In this document: positions 24,570 to 32,476 of the stretch, in pieces | How positions within the stretch are numbered: the stretch's first letter is position 1 | How the letters are laid out: every line of letters starts with the position of its first letter | Assembly (NCBI GenBank): GCA_027046265.1 | Contig: JALTZF010000057.1 | Coordinates: forward strand, 1 to 57,859 | Source of the DNA: Pyrodictiaceae archaeon | GTDB taxonomy: Archaea; Thermoproteota; Thermoprotei_A; Sulfolobales; Pyrodictiaceae | Direction of reading: 5' to 3' | Length of the DNA: 57,859 bases | Program-made: the position numbers and the translations under genes | The notes under the pieces: generated by a model | What the model saw: only the letters and a program-made list of their open reading frames with translations | Told to the model about the DNA's origin: nothing | The model's database searches: none

Positions 24570-25763
24570 GTGATAGTCTTGCCTCGTATAGTTGATGTGA
24601 GCCTAGAAGAAGTCCTTGTACGTGTTAAGGGGGTTTTCCGTATAGCTTACTCAGCAGCTTCTGAAACGCCGATCCTACTTGTTAAAGTGAAGCTTGATGA
24701 TGGGACTATAGGTGTAGGAGAGGCCGGGATAGCAGGCAAGGTTACCTGGGAGAACACGCTGGCCGCACAGGGCTATGTGGCGCAACTGCGCCAACGCCTC
24801 ATAGGAATGAACATGCCAAAGGAGCTTGGCAAGGCTCTCAGAGTAGTCCATAGCTATGCGCCAGGGTTCTCCGCCACGAGGGCGGGCCTGGAGGAGGCTC
24901 TCCTGGATGCTTCTGCGCAAGCCACAGGGGTGGATGTAGGATTAATCCTTGGTGGCCTCACAGCCAGGAAGCTCTACACAGACTATACCGTCTCCATACC
25001 AGTAGACGAGGTTCTAGGGGAGCTTAGGGAGGGCAGGCATGGAGAGAATGTTGTCGCGTTCATAGAGTCTATAGAGTACCTTGCAGGTATTCGGGACAGC
25101 AAGCCCTCCAAGAATGTTGTGCCCCTACCAGAGCTGACAGGGTTCCACGCCCTGAAAGTCAAGGTCGGCACAGGGGATCCAGGCTTAGATGTTGAGCTCG
25201 TGAAACTCGTCTACGAAGCCTCGCGAGGCCGCGTAAAGATAAGGGTTGACGCTAACCAGGCATGGACACCTAAGACTGCTGTGAAAACTATAAAGAAGCT
25301 AGAAAACATTCTTAGTGACATACTAGAACTTGTTGAACAACCAGTTCCCGCAACAGACTTAGAAGGCTTGGCCTACGTCGCTGAGAACACGGGTGTCCCC
25401 ATAGCCGCAGACGAGTCGGCCCGAAGCATATATGAAGTAGCAGTTGTGGCCAAGAGGCGTGCAGCAGACATAGTCAATATAAAGATAGCAAAAATCGGGG
25501 GCCCCTTACAAGCAGCTAGGGCTACAGCAATAGCACAAGGCAATGGGCTTGGCGTCATGTGGGGCTGTATGCTTGAGTCAGGATACGGCATAAGCTATGC
25601 GGCTTATGCAGCTCTTGCGACGGGATACACGAGCATAGTGGATCTGGATTCGCCACTATTCCTAGAGGAGCCCCCTGGGAGTGATAGAGCAGTATATGGC
25701 GTAGACTCTCATGGCGTGTACTTGGAGCCAAGAACACCTACAAGAAGAGAGCAGGGCAAATGA
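24570..25763 (+). CDS. Enolase-superfamily enzyme, probable dipeptide epimerase
   Basis: A barrel enzyme of about 398 residues of the muconate-lactonizing/mandelate racemase group. It has the two-Lys motif KVKVG (LKVKVGTGDPG), DANQAW, the metal ligands in ELVEQPVP and AADES, and the second base Lys in VNIKIAKIGG. This KxK...DxN...E...D...KxK set is that of Ala-Glu type dipeptide epimerases. The frame is open further upstream into coaBC, but family length favours the GTG at 24570 or TTG at 24579. It probably acts on cell-wall-free peptide turnover or amino acid isomers; the substrate is uncertain. Confidence 0.75.
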   Translation: MIVLPRIVDVSLEEVLVRVKGVFRIAYSAASETPILLVKVKLDDGTIGVGEAGIAGKVTWENTLAAQGYVAQLRQRLIGMNMPKELGKALRVVHSYAPGFSATRAGLEEALLDASAQATGVDVGLILGGLTARKLYTDYTVSIPVDEVLGELREGRHGENVVAFIESIEYLAGIRDSKPSKNVVPLPELTGFHALKVKVGTGDPGLDVELVKLVYEASRGRVKIRVDANQAWTPKTAVKTIKKLENILSDILELVEQPVPATDLEGLAYVAENTGVPIAADESARSIYEVAVVAKRRAADIVNIKIAKIGGPLQAARATAIAQGNGLGVMWGCMLESGYGISYAAYAALATGYTSIVDLDSPLFLEEPPGSDRAVYGVDSHGVYLEPRTPTRREQGK

Positions 25764-26459
25764 CTAGTTAGAAGCCAATCCTACCTCTTTTAGGGTTCTC
25801 CTTTTAATCGAATTGATTGACCTCACTATGGATGCAGCAACTCCGACAGGTGTACCAGTATAGTATGTAGCAATGATAACCTTTCTACTTGTAGTGAATT
25901 TCTCTCCAGCGAACAGCTTGCTTGCCATCTTCTCGGCAACATGCCAGGGTGTAGACACGATTAGTGTCATATTAGTGAGCTTTGAGGCTAGTAGTGCTAG
26001 GAAGAGTTTAAGTAAAAACATTGCATCAGTGGATGCTATGAAGACTGGGAAATGAGTCTCTCCGGAACAGTTGACTAGAAGATCACACATTATTTCAAAT
26101 CCTTCATCAACTAAGATTCTGCAAGGCGTCTTAACACTACAACCATACTCTCTTAATTCATTTGCAACATCCCGTGATGTCCTATGCGAATATAGCCAGA
26201 CATCGGGGTCGGCAGCAAGCAAGCTTATGAGGTACATTAACCCCTGCCTCGTAATACTATATATTGCGATACCATTTCTTTCCATAGAACTCACATAACC
26301 CATTTCTTTTAGAAATCCAGTCACATAAGTATCGAATAGTTTTAGAGACAACTTTAGCTTCTTCATTAGCATGGATCTTCGTGTAGGCCCATTGACTGCA
26401 AGAAATAAGAGGACATCCCTTAGTATTGCTAGTCTGTCGCGCCGCATCAATATTCGCAA
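25764..26459 (-). CDS. Winged-helix regulator with unknown C-terminal domain
   Basis: A 231-residue protein. Residues about 7-75 form a winged helix (ILRDVLLFLAVNGPTRRSML, then KLFDTYVTGFLKEMGYV and ITRQGLMYLISLL). The C-terminal half (about 95-225) is alpha/beta with Cys in GCSVKTPC and CDLLVNC. A protein of the same plan is encoded at 41995-42729, so the genome has a small family. It meets the epimerase gene end to end. The target genes and effector are unknown. Confidence 0.6.
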   Translation of the reverse strand: MRILMRRDRLAILRDVLLFLAVNGPTRRSMLMKKLKLSLKLFDTYVTGFLKEMGYVSSMERNGIAIYSITRQGLMYLISLLAADPDVWLYSHRTSRDVANELREYGCSVKTPCRILVDEGFEIMCDLLVNCSGETHFPVFIASTDAMFLLKLFLALLASKLTNMTLIVSTPWHVAEKMASKLFAGEKFTTSRKVIIATYYTGTPVGVAASIVRSINSIKRRTLKEVGLASN

Positions 26460-26609
26460 CCTCTAATGTCTATGCATTATACGGTGTAAGTCGAAGAGAA
26501 CACCACTCTGGCTCCATGCCTTATGCTCTTTCGCGTGAATACTTCAGTTCTTCTCACACATGTGATGTAGAAGTAAAATTTATGTAGAAGAGAAAGTTAT
26601 GGAGAGGCA

Positions 26610-26618
26610 TTTTTATAG
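26610..26618 (+). promoter_or_regulatory. TATA box of the UMP kinase gene (leaderless)
   Basis: TTTTTATAG is centred 27 bases before the ATG at 26641, so transcription should begin at or next to the start codon. No ribosome site is present, consistent with a leaderless message. Confidence 0.6.
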
Positions 26619-26640
26619 CCTAACCCGCTTCGAAAGTTAA

Positions 26641-27339
26641 ATGTCACATGGGATGATTATTGTGAGATATAAAACGGTAGTTGTTAAAGTCAGTGGAAAG
26701 TTCATTACACCCGATAAGCCAGATATGATAAAGAGCTATGTAGAAGTCTTTAAGCAAATACATGAGAGTAATGTTAGGCTTGCTATAGTTATTGGAGGGG
26801 GGAGGATAGCACGAGAATACATTAGCGCTGCTGGGAGACTCGGCGTTAATAGAGGGTTGCTGGATCTTCTAGGAATAGAGGCTTCTAGACTGAATGCGCG
26901 CCTATTAGCGTATGCGCTCCAGCCCTACGCATACCCAGAACCTCCACGGAGCCTATGGGAGGTCCTAGAAGCCATGGCTACTGGTCGTATAGTTGTTGTG
27001 GGAGGATTCCAGCCAGGCCAGAGTACAGCTGGCGTCGCTGCACTCGTTGCTGAAGCTCTTACTGCTGACCTCCTTGTTGTAGCTACTACTGTTGATGGAG
27101 TATATACTTCTGACCCGCGCAGAGACCCTAATGCTAGGCTTGTTAAAAAGCTTGACTACAAGCTTCTACGCCAAATACTCAGTCAAAGTGTTGAACCAGG
27201 ACGCTACGAACTACTAGATCCCCTAGCAATATTCGTGCTTGAGAGAAGTGGCATACCGACACGCATAGTTAATGGTAGCGATCCTCTAAATGTTGCTAGG
27301 GCTATTAGTGGTGAAGAAGTTGGGAGCCTTATTTCCTGA
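26641..27339 (+). CDS. pyrH: UMP kinase, archaeal type
   Basis: A 232-residue amino-acid-kinase-fold enzyme that converts UMP to UDP. It shows the N-terminal Lys/Gly loop (VVKVSGKF), IVIGGGRIAREYI, VVGGFQPGQSTAGVAAL (about 120-136) and TTVDGVYTSDPRRDPNA (about 150-170), all typical of archaeal PyrH. The leaderless promoter supports the ATG at 26641, although a second ATG four codons in is possible. The small helical gene after it starts 47 bases downstream. Confidence 0.93.
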   Translation: MSHGMIIVRYKTVVVKVSGKFITPDKPDMIKSYVEVFKQIHESNVRLAIVIGGGRIAREYISAAGRLGVNRGLLDLLGIEASRLNARLLAYALQPYAYPEPPRSLWEVLEAMATGRIVVVGGFQPGQSTAGVAALVAEALTADLLVVATTVDGVYTSDPRRDPNARLVKKLDYKLLRQILSQSVEPGRYELLDPLAIFVLERSGIPTRIVNGSDPLNVARAISGEEVGSLIS

Positions 27340-27386
27340 GAGGTAAATTCTTATAAGCCTAGTTTTAGGGTAACACCATACGGGCT

Positions 27387-27974
27387 ATGCAAGGGATGAA
27401 GAGGAAACTACTGCCGTGGATCTGTGATGGCCTTGAAACAGAGGCTCTAATTGAAGGCAAACCTGTTGTCGTACCCAAGCACGAGGAAACAATAGAGTTT
27501 TATGGCTTAATTGAAGAGGCAGAAGCCCACTTGGGCAGTGCACGGGCATTGTTAAGAGAGAAAGGTTATGATGACATCGCAGAGCGTGTTGAGCTTCTCC
27601 AAAGAGCTGTCCTCCTTTCTGGTGGAGTATTTGCTGGCTACATAGATTACAAGAATGTGTTAGACCTCATAGAGAAGGCTGGTGAAAAGCTTGATGAGCC
27701 TCCCGGCTGGAGTATAACAGGTTGTAGTGTCGAGGAAGCAGAAGTATCTATTGCGATTACAAAGCTCAGAAGGGCTGAAAGACTTATAAGCAAAATGTCA
27801 AACAACTTAATGATATCAAAGCCTACTGCAGAGGCTCTTTCAAAGATACTTTCGGGGATAAGTTATGTAGCATATGTGCTAAGGCACGAGATATGTAGAA
27901 GAGGAGGGCATAATAACTCTGTAAAACGGAGTCTTGCTGAATTAGCAATAGGATATAATAAGGCCAAGACATAG
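27387..27974 (+). CDS. Helical protein of unknown function downstream of UMP kinase
   Basis: A 195-residue protein, nearly all helix, with two similar-looking helical stretches (EEAEAHLGSARALLREKGY and ITKLRRAERLISKMSNNLM). It has Cys at WICDGLE, TGCSVEE and HEICRRG. Such HEPN-like or DUF-type helical bundles are common in archaea, but no catalytic RX4-6H motif is obvious. It is probably co-transcribed with UMP kinase. The function is not recognised. Confidence 0.5.
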   Translation: MQGMKRKLLPWICDGLETEALIEGKPVVVPKHEETIEFYGLIEEAEAHLGSARALLREKGYDDIAERVELLQRAVLLSGGVFAGYIDYKNVLDLIEKAGEKLDEPPGWSITGCSVEEAEVSIAITKLRRAERLISKMSNNLMISKPTAEALSKILSGISYVAYVLRHEICRRGGHNNSVKRSLAELAIGYNKAKT

Positions 27975-28000
27975 CAGACAGCTATGTTTTTGCATTTAGC

Positions 28001-29053
28001 CTAGTTTAATGGATGCCAGCATGCAACCCAATGTCCATGTTCAACCTCTACGAGGCTGGGCTCTTCGCGCTTACACTTCTCGCTTGCGTAAGGGCAACGT
28101 GGATGGAACCGGCAGCCAGGTGGCGGATTTACTGGGCTTGGAGGTTCGCCAACAACACGTATGGGCGGTTTCTTCTTAACATACTCGGGGTCAGGCACGG
28201 GAATCGAGGCTAGTAGCATCTTTGTATATGGATGGAAAGGTTTTTCGAATACTTCTTCAGCTGGCCCGATTTCCACTATCTTCCCAACATACATAACGGC
28301 GATATAGTCGCTCATATACCTTACAACACCAAGATCGTGGCTTATGAATAGATATGTTAGATTATAGCGTCTCTGGAGATCCTTAAGCATGTTAAGTATC
28401 TGAGCTTGCACACTCACATCGAGAGCGCTTGTCGGCTCGTCAAGGACAATAAACTTTGGTTGTAGAGCTAGTACACGCGCTATAGCTATTCTCTGTCTTT
28501 GCCCGCCACTAAACTCGTGAGGATACCGGTATAAGTGTGTCTCATTAAGACCGACCTCGTATAAGAGCTTAATGATATACTCCTTTGGGTCACCAACATC
28601 GATCTTATGAGTTCTCAAAGCTTCATTTATTATATCGTAGACTGTCATCCTTGGATTAAGACTGCCATAGGGATCTTGGAATACCATTTGAGCATTACGC
28701 CTAAACCAGCGGAGATCTCTGCCTCTAAGCTTGAATATGTTACGCCCCATAAAGAAGACACTTCCACTAGTCGGCTCTATTAACCTTAAGACAAGTCTGC
28801 CGATAGTTGTCTTTCCTGAACCGCTTTCTCCAACAAGCCCAAGTGTTTTACCCTCCGGTATCAGTAGTGTGACATTATCTACAGCTCTAACCCAGCCCTT
28901 AACCCTTATGAGGCCTTTAACGGGGAAATACTTCTTAAGCCTATACAAGACAACAAGGGGCTTTTCGCCCGGCAAAAACCTCCATGCTTCTCTTACAGCT
29001 TCATCATAACCCTTGTCAGCACCTTGAACGTGCTCTGTGACTACCCCAGCCAT
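28001..29053 (-). CDS. Oligopeptide-type ABC transporter ATPase (OppF/DppF)
   Basis: A 350-residue ATPase, last of four genes of an importer operon. It has Walker A GESGSGKTT, the signature FSGGQRQRIAIARVL, Walker B IVLDEPTSALD and the C-terminal oligopeptide-binding extension with HPRCPYASEKC, whose Cys residues bind an iron-sulphur cluster or metal in the family. The ATG follows GGAGGTGA that overlaps the stop of the preceding ATPase gene, indicating translational coupling. Confidence 0.92.
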   Translation of the reverse strand: MAGVVTEHVQGADKGYDEAVREAWRFLPGEKPLVVLYRLKKYFPVKGLIRVKGWVRAVDNVTLLIPEGKTLGLVGESGSGKTTIGRLVLRLIEPTSGSVFFMGRNIFKLRGRDLRWFRRNAQMVFQDPYGSLNPRMTVYDIINEALRTHKIDVGDPKEYIIKLLYEVGLNETHLYRYPHEFSGGQRQRIAIARVLALQPKFIVLDEPTSALDVSVQAQILNMLKDLQRRYNLTYLFISHDLGVVRYMSDYIAVMYVGKIVEIGPAEEVFEKPFHPYTKMLLASIPVPDPEYVKKKPPIRVVGEPPSPVNPPPGCRFHPRCPYASEKCKREEPSLVEVEHGHWVACWHPLN

Positions 29054-29060
29054 GCTCTAG

Positions 29061-30065
29061 TCACCTCCTAGAATACAGCCAACATGACACATAATGCTTA
29101 TCTCCAACTCGTATGAACATAGGCTTTTGTCTCCTACAAGTATCCATGACATGTGCACAGCGTGGGTGGAACCGACAACCAGGCGGTGGGTATATGAGAT
29201 TCGGGACTGTCCCAGGTATTGACTCTAGCTTTTCTATCTTCTTTAACGGGTTAGGCACTGCTCGTAGTAGAGCCCTTGTATACGGGTGTAGAGGATTCTG
29301 AAAAAGCTCCTCTGTGGGGGCTTCCTCTACAAGCTGACCAGCATACATGACTCCAACACGATCACACATCTCAGCGACAAGGCCCATGTTATGGGTTATT
29401 AGGAGAATTGTTAGCCCCCTCTGTTTCTTTAGGTTTCGAAGCAACTCCATGATCTGTGCTTGTACTGTTGCATCCAATGCTGTTGTGGGTTCATCAGCTA
29501 TTATCAGCTTAGGCCTATTAGCTAAGCTTGTGGCTATGACGGCACGCTGCTTCATGCCGCCACTAAGCTCGTGGGGATAGGACTTGGCACGTTGCTCAGA
29601 ATCTGGTATTAGCGTTTCCTTTAGTAATTGGATGGCCTTACTAATTCCCTCCTTTATTCTGTTTATATACCCATGCACTAACATTGTTTCGCTGATCTGA
29701 TAGCCTATAGTATACAGTGGGTCAAGAGCTGTTCCAGGATCCTGGAAAATATACGTGATTTCATCGCCTCTAATCATTCTTAGTTCTTCTTCAGAGAGCT
29801 TCATTATGTCTACGACCTTACCTGGTTCTGGGTAGTATAGTATACGGCCACGCTCAATCTTACCAGGAGGCAGTATTAGGCGTGTAAGAGCCCTGCTTGT
29901 AACACTTTTACCACAACCCGTCTCTCCGACTAGACAGTAAGTCTCACCACGTTCTATACAGAAACTCACACCATCAATAGCCTTAACTATACCAGCATAG
30001 GTGTAGAAGTTTATATATAAATCTTCAACGACTATTATGGGGTCTCTACATCGATTAGCTCCCAC
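29061..30065 (-). CDS. Oligopeptide-type ABC transporter ATPase (OppD/DppD)
   Basis: A 334-residue ATPase paired with the OppF-like protein. It has Walker A GETGCGKS, the signature LSGGMKQRAVIATSLA, Walker B LIIADEPTTALD and the C-terminal HPRCAHVMDTC extension. The GTG start at 30065 lies inside the end of the permease gene (an 11-base overlap) behind a GGAGGTGAG site. The window's whole importer is thus in order permease, permease, ATPase, ATPase on the minus strand. Confidence 0.92.
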   Translation of the reverse strand: MGANRCRDPIIVVEDLYINFYTYAGIVKAIDGVSFCIERGETYCLVGETGCGKSVTSRALTRLILPPGKIERGRILYYPEPGKVVDIMKLSEEELRMIRGDEITYIFQDPGTALDPLYTIGYQISETMLVHGYINRIKEGISKAIQLLKETLIPDSEQRAKSYPHELSGGMKQRAVIATSLANRPKLIIADEPTTALDATVQAQIMELLRNLKKQRGLTILLITHNMGLVAEMCDRVGVMYAGQLVEEAPTEELFQNPLHPYTRALLRAVPNPLKKIEKLESIPGTVPNLIYPPPGCRFHPRCAHVMDTCRRQKPMFIRVGDKHYVSCWLYSRR

Positions 30066-31236
30066 TACTCACCTCCTCCACGACAACCCTCTTTTTAATC
30101 TTGAATTCTATGCTACGTCTCATTCTAGGATCAAGAACGTCTCTTAATGCATCACCGAGCAGGTTAAAGCCTAGCACAGTTAGGAATATGAAGAGTCCAG
30201 GGAAGAATACTAGCCACCACGCATCGGGGAAGTAGCGACTTCCATCGTATATGATTCGGCCCCAATCAGCTAGTGGAGGCACAGCGCCTAGCCCAAGAAA
30301 GCTTAACCCGGCTTCTGTGAGTATAACGCCTCCAAAGTCCATTGTATAGAACACTATTATGGGGCCTGCTATGTTTGGTAGTATATGCTTAAACATTATC
30401 TTCCATGACGGCACACCTAGAGCTTTTGCTGCCTCAACATAGGTGTTCTCCTTTGCACTTAGAACCATTCCTCTAACGAGTCTGGCGTAGAAGGGCCACC
30501 AGACAAGCCAAAGAGCAACAATGACTGAGAGTAGGCTAGCAAGTTGCGGCTCGTTCTCCGGCTTAATAGCGAAGAGAACCCTCATAACATCAGCTAGCAA
30601 GGGATGCACAGAGAGTACGTCCTGTATCCTATACGGCAGAACTGCCGAAAACGCTATGGCTAGAATAAGCCCGGGGAAGACGAGGAATACATCAGTGATC
30701 CTCATTAGTAACTCGTCTATTTTCCCACCATAATAGCCAGCTACAAGGCCGAGCAGCACACCTATCCATGGACCTACAGCCATGACTATTATTGCAACAA
30801 CAAGGCTTGTCCGTGCACCATAGAGGACACGACTCCACAGATCTCTACCATAGTCATCTCCTCCAAGTAGCATCGTGAAGTTGCCGGGCTTAAGCCCCAA
30901 CTTCCTACAAAATGGGTTATCTGGTATTTGAACCGTAGTCCTTGGAGGAGCAAGGCGCGCATCACGATCACAGAATATTATTTGTGTATCATAGCTTACT
31001 GGCGCGATAAATGGTCCTGCTATAGCTAATATGATGAATAAAACTACTAAGCTTGTGCCTAGTAACCCTACAGGACTCCTATTTAGTGCATAGAGCATAA
31101 GCTTCCATTCTTCTATTCGTCCACGGTTCTTAACCCTCCATCCAGGCTTAACTTTGTCTATAATAGATACTAGTCCATCTATTAGAGCGTCTGATATTCT
31201 GTCCAATACCTTTTTCTCATAGACCTCTTCGGCCAC
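30055..31236 (-). CDS. Oligopeptide-type ABC transporter permease (OppC/DppC)
   Basis: A 393-residue membrane permease. A cytoplasmic N-terminal region of about 60 residues is followed by six hydrophobic segments. A long outside loop follows the first one (about 85-130, with two Cys). The permease motif EAAKALGVPSWKIMFKHILP, which contacts the ATPase, is clear. The GTG start has a GGTGAT site. It pairs with the OppB-like permease upstream to form the channel. Confidence 0.9.
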   Translation of the reverse strand: MAEEVYEKKVLDRISDALIDGLVSIIDKVKPGWRVKNRGRIEEWKLMLYALNRSPVGLLGTSLVVLFIILAIAGPFIAPVSYDTQIIFCDRDARLAPPRTTVQIPDNPFCRKLGLKPGNFTMLLGGDDYGRDLWSRVLYGARTSLVVAIIVMAVGPWIGVLLGLVAGYYGGKIDELLMRITDVFLVFPGLILAIAFSAVLPYRIQDVLSVHPLLADVMRVLFAIKPENEPQLASLLSVIVALWLVWWPFYARLVRGMVLSAKENTYVEAAKALGVPSWKIMFKHILPNIAGPIIVFYTMDFGGVILTEAGLSFLGLGAVPPLADWGRIIYDGSRYFPDAWWLVFFPGLFIFLTVLGFNLLGDALRDVLDPRMRRSIEFKIKKRVVVEEVSSGS

Positions 31237-31248
31237 ATTGCATCACCA

Positions 31249-32262
31249 TCAATATCTCACTCTTGGATCGATTACCGCATAGAGAATATCAACGATAAGG
31301 TTTACAATCATGAATATTATGGCGACATAGAGAACGCCAGCCATTAGAGATAGGTAATCAAAATTGTTTATTGCACGAATCATGTAACTCCCCATGCCGG
31401 GTAGGCCGAATATGGTCTCAGTTATTACAGCGCCAGCGAGTAGCCCTCCAAACTGTAATCCTAGTACTGTAACAATGGGCGCGAGAGCATTCCTTAGTAC
31501 ATGGATGTACATTCTGCGCCGAGGGAATCCGCGGGCTATCATGAAATCTACAAAATCACTACTATATGCATCAAGGAAACTATTCCTTACTAGTCGGACA
31601 AGAACTCCAATACCAGCATATGATAAGAGCAATGATGGAAGCCAAAGTCGTTTTAAGAGCTGACTTAAGTATTCGAAGTCACCCTTTAAGAGCCCATCTA
31701 TGAGGGGGATACCAGTAATGCTATAATCGGGCATCGGAAAGCCTGCAAGAGTTACTAGGCCTCTGCCTGTAAGTGCAGCTATGAGCAAGTATGCAAGCCA
31801 GAAAATAGGCATGGAGATTCCTGTAAGAGCAAATATTCGTAAAATCATGTCTATTACTGTATCCTTCTTTATTGCAGATATTATGCCTAGTGGTATGCCT
31901 ATAACTATTATGAATATGAATGATAACAAGGTTAGTGGGAGAGTAACAGTCTTGAATCTGTCAAGAACTTCTGCCCATACATTGGTATGCGTTACTGGGC
32001 TTATGGCTTTGCCTGTAAGAACCATTTTCATGAAGTAGTAATACTGAATGTACCATGGCTCATTAAGCTTGTATTCCTCTATTATCCGCTGAACAACTTC
32101 AGCACTAGCCTTCTCCCCGCCAGCCCATAGTCTTGCAGGATTCCCAGGCACTATTGCAGCAACAAAGTAGACTAACAGTGTAGCACCAATCAGTGTTGGT
32201 ATGAATGTTATAAAGCGGCGAATGAGGAATCTGCGTAAATCGGCCATCCCTCTTACCCTCAT
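31249..32262 (-). CDS. Oligopeptide-type ABC transporter permease (OppB/DppB)
   Basis: A 337-residue permease, first gene of the operon. It has the conserved N-terminal helix start (RFLIRRFITFIPTLIGATLL), the VPGNPARLW motif in the first outside loop and DFMIARGFPRRRMYIHVLRN as the ATPase-contact loop. Codons 1 (ATG, 32262) and 6 (ATG) are both possible. A TATA-like TGTATAAT centred near 32286 predicts transcription from the first ATG, making the message leaderless, with a 21-bp palindrome between. Confidence 0.9.
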   Translation of the reverse strand: MRVRGMADLRRFLIRRFITFIPTLIGATLLVYFVAAIVPGNPARLWAGGEKASAEVVQRIIEEYKLNEPWYIQYYYFMKMVLTGKAISPVTHTNVWAEVLDRFKTVTLPLTLLSFIFIIVIGIPLGIISAIKKDTVIDMILRIFALTGISMPIFWLAYLLIAALTGRGLVTLAGFPMPDYSITGIPLIDGLLKGDFEYLSQLLKRLWLPSLLLSYAGIGVLVRLVRNSFLDAYSSDFVDFMIARGFPRRRMYIHVLRNALAPIVTVLGLQFGGLLAGAVITETIFGLPGMGSYMIRAINNFDYLSLMAGVLYVAIIFMIVNLIVDILYAVIDPRVRY

Positions 32263-32281
32263 GGCACTAGTATAGTGCCAT
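32261..32281. promoter_or_regulatory. 21-bp palindrome ATGGCACTA-GTA-TAGTGCCAT, candidate operator
   Basis: The 9-base arms are perfect reverse complements with a 3-base centre. The site covers the start codon of the first permease gene and lies directly next to its TATA-like element, so a bound repressor would block transcription start. It is the strongest operator candidate of the window. Confidence 0.6.
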
Positions 32282-32399
32282 TATACACGTGGCCTTTTTC
32301 GTCCCGACCCAAGGAGGCTCTCTCCGGAGGATTAATAGGTTTATCCCATTTTTAGGAAGAACTAGAGACTGAAAGTACTTGAGAAAAAAGTGGGACAAA

Positions 32400-32407
32400 T
32401 TTAAATA
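32400..32407 (+). promoter_or_regulatory. TATA box of the peptide-binding protein gene
   Basis: TTTAAATA lies about 73 bases before the ATG and predicts a leader of roughly 45 bases that carries the ribosome site AGGTGA just ahead of the start. Confidence 0.55.
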
Positions 32408-32476
32408 ATGCCTCATCTCTTCCTGTCTTCTTCGAAACGGAGCAACAAAGGGTAGTCTCTAACAAGGTGAGCTGTT

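Noticed and set aside
26460-26640. Possible box C/D RNA in the gap before UMP kinase
   Set aside because: A GTGATG occurs, but matching D box and spacing are absent; the gap is explained by the TATA box of the leaderless kinase gene.
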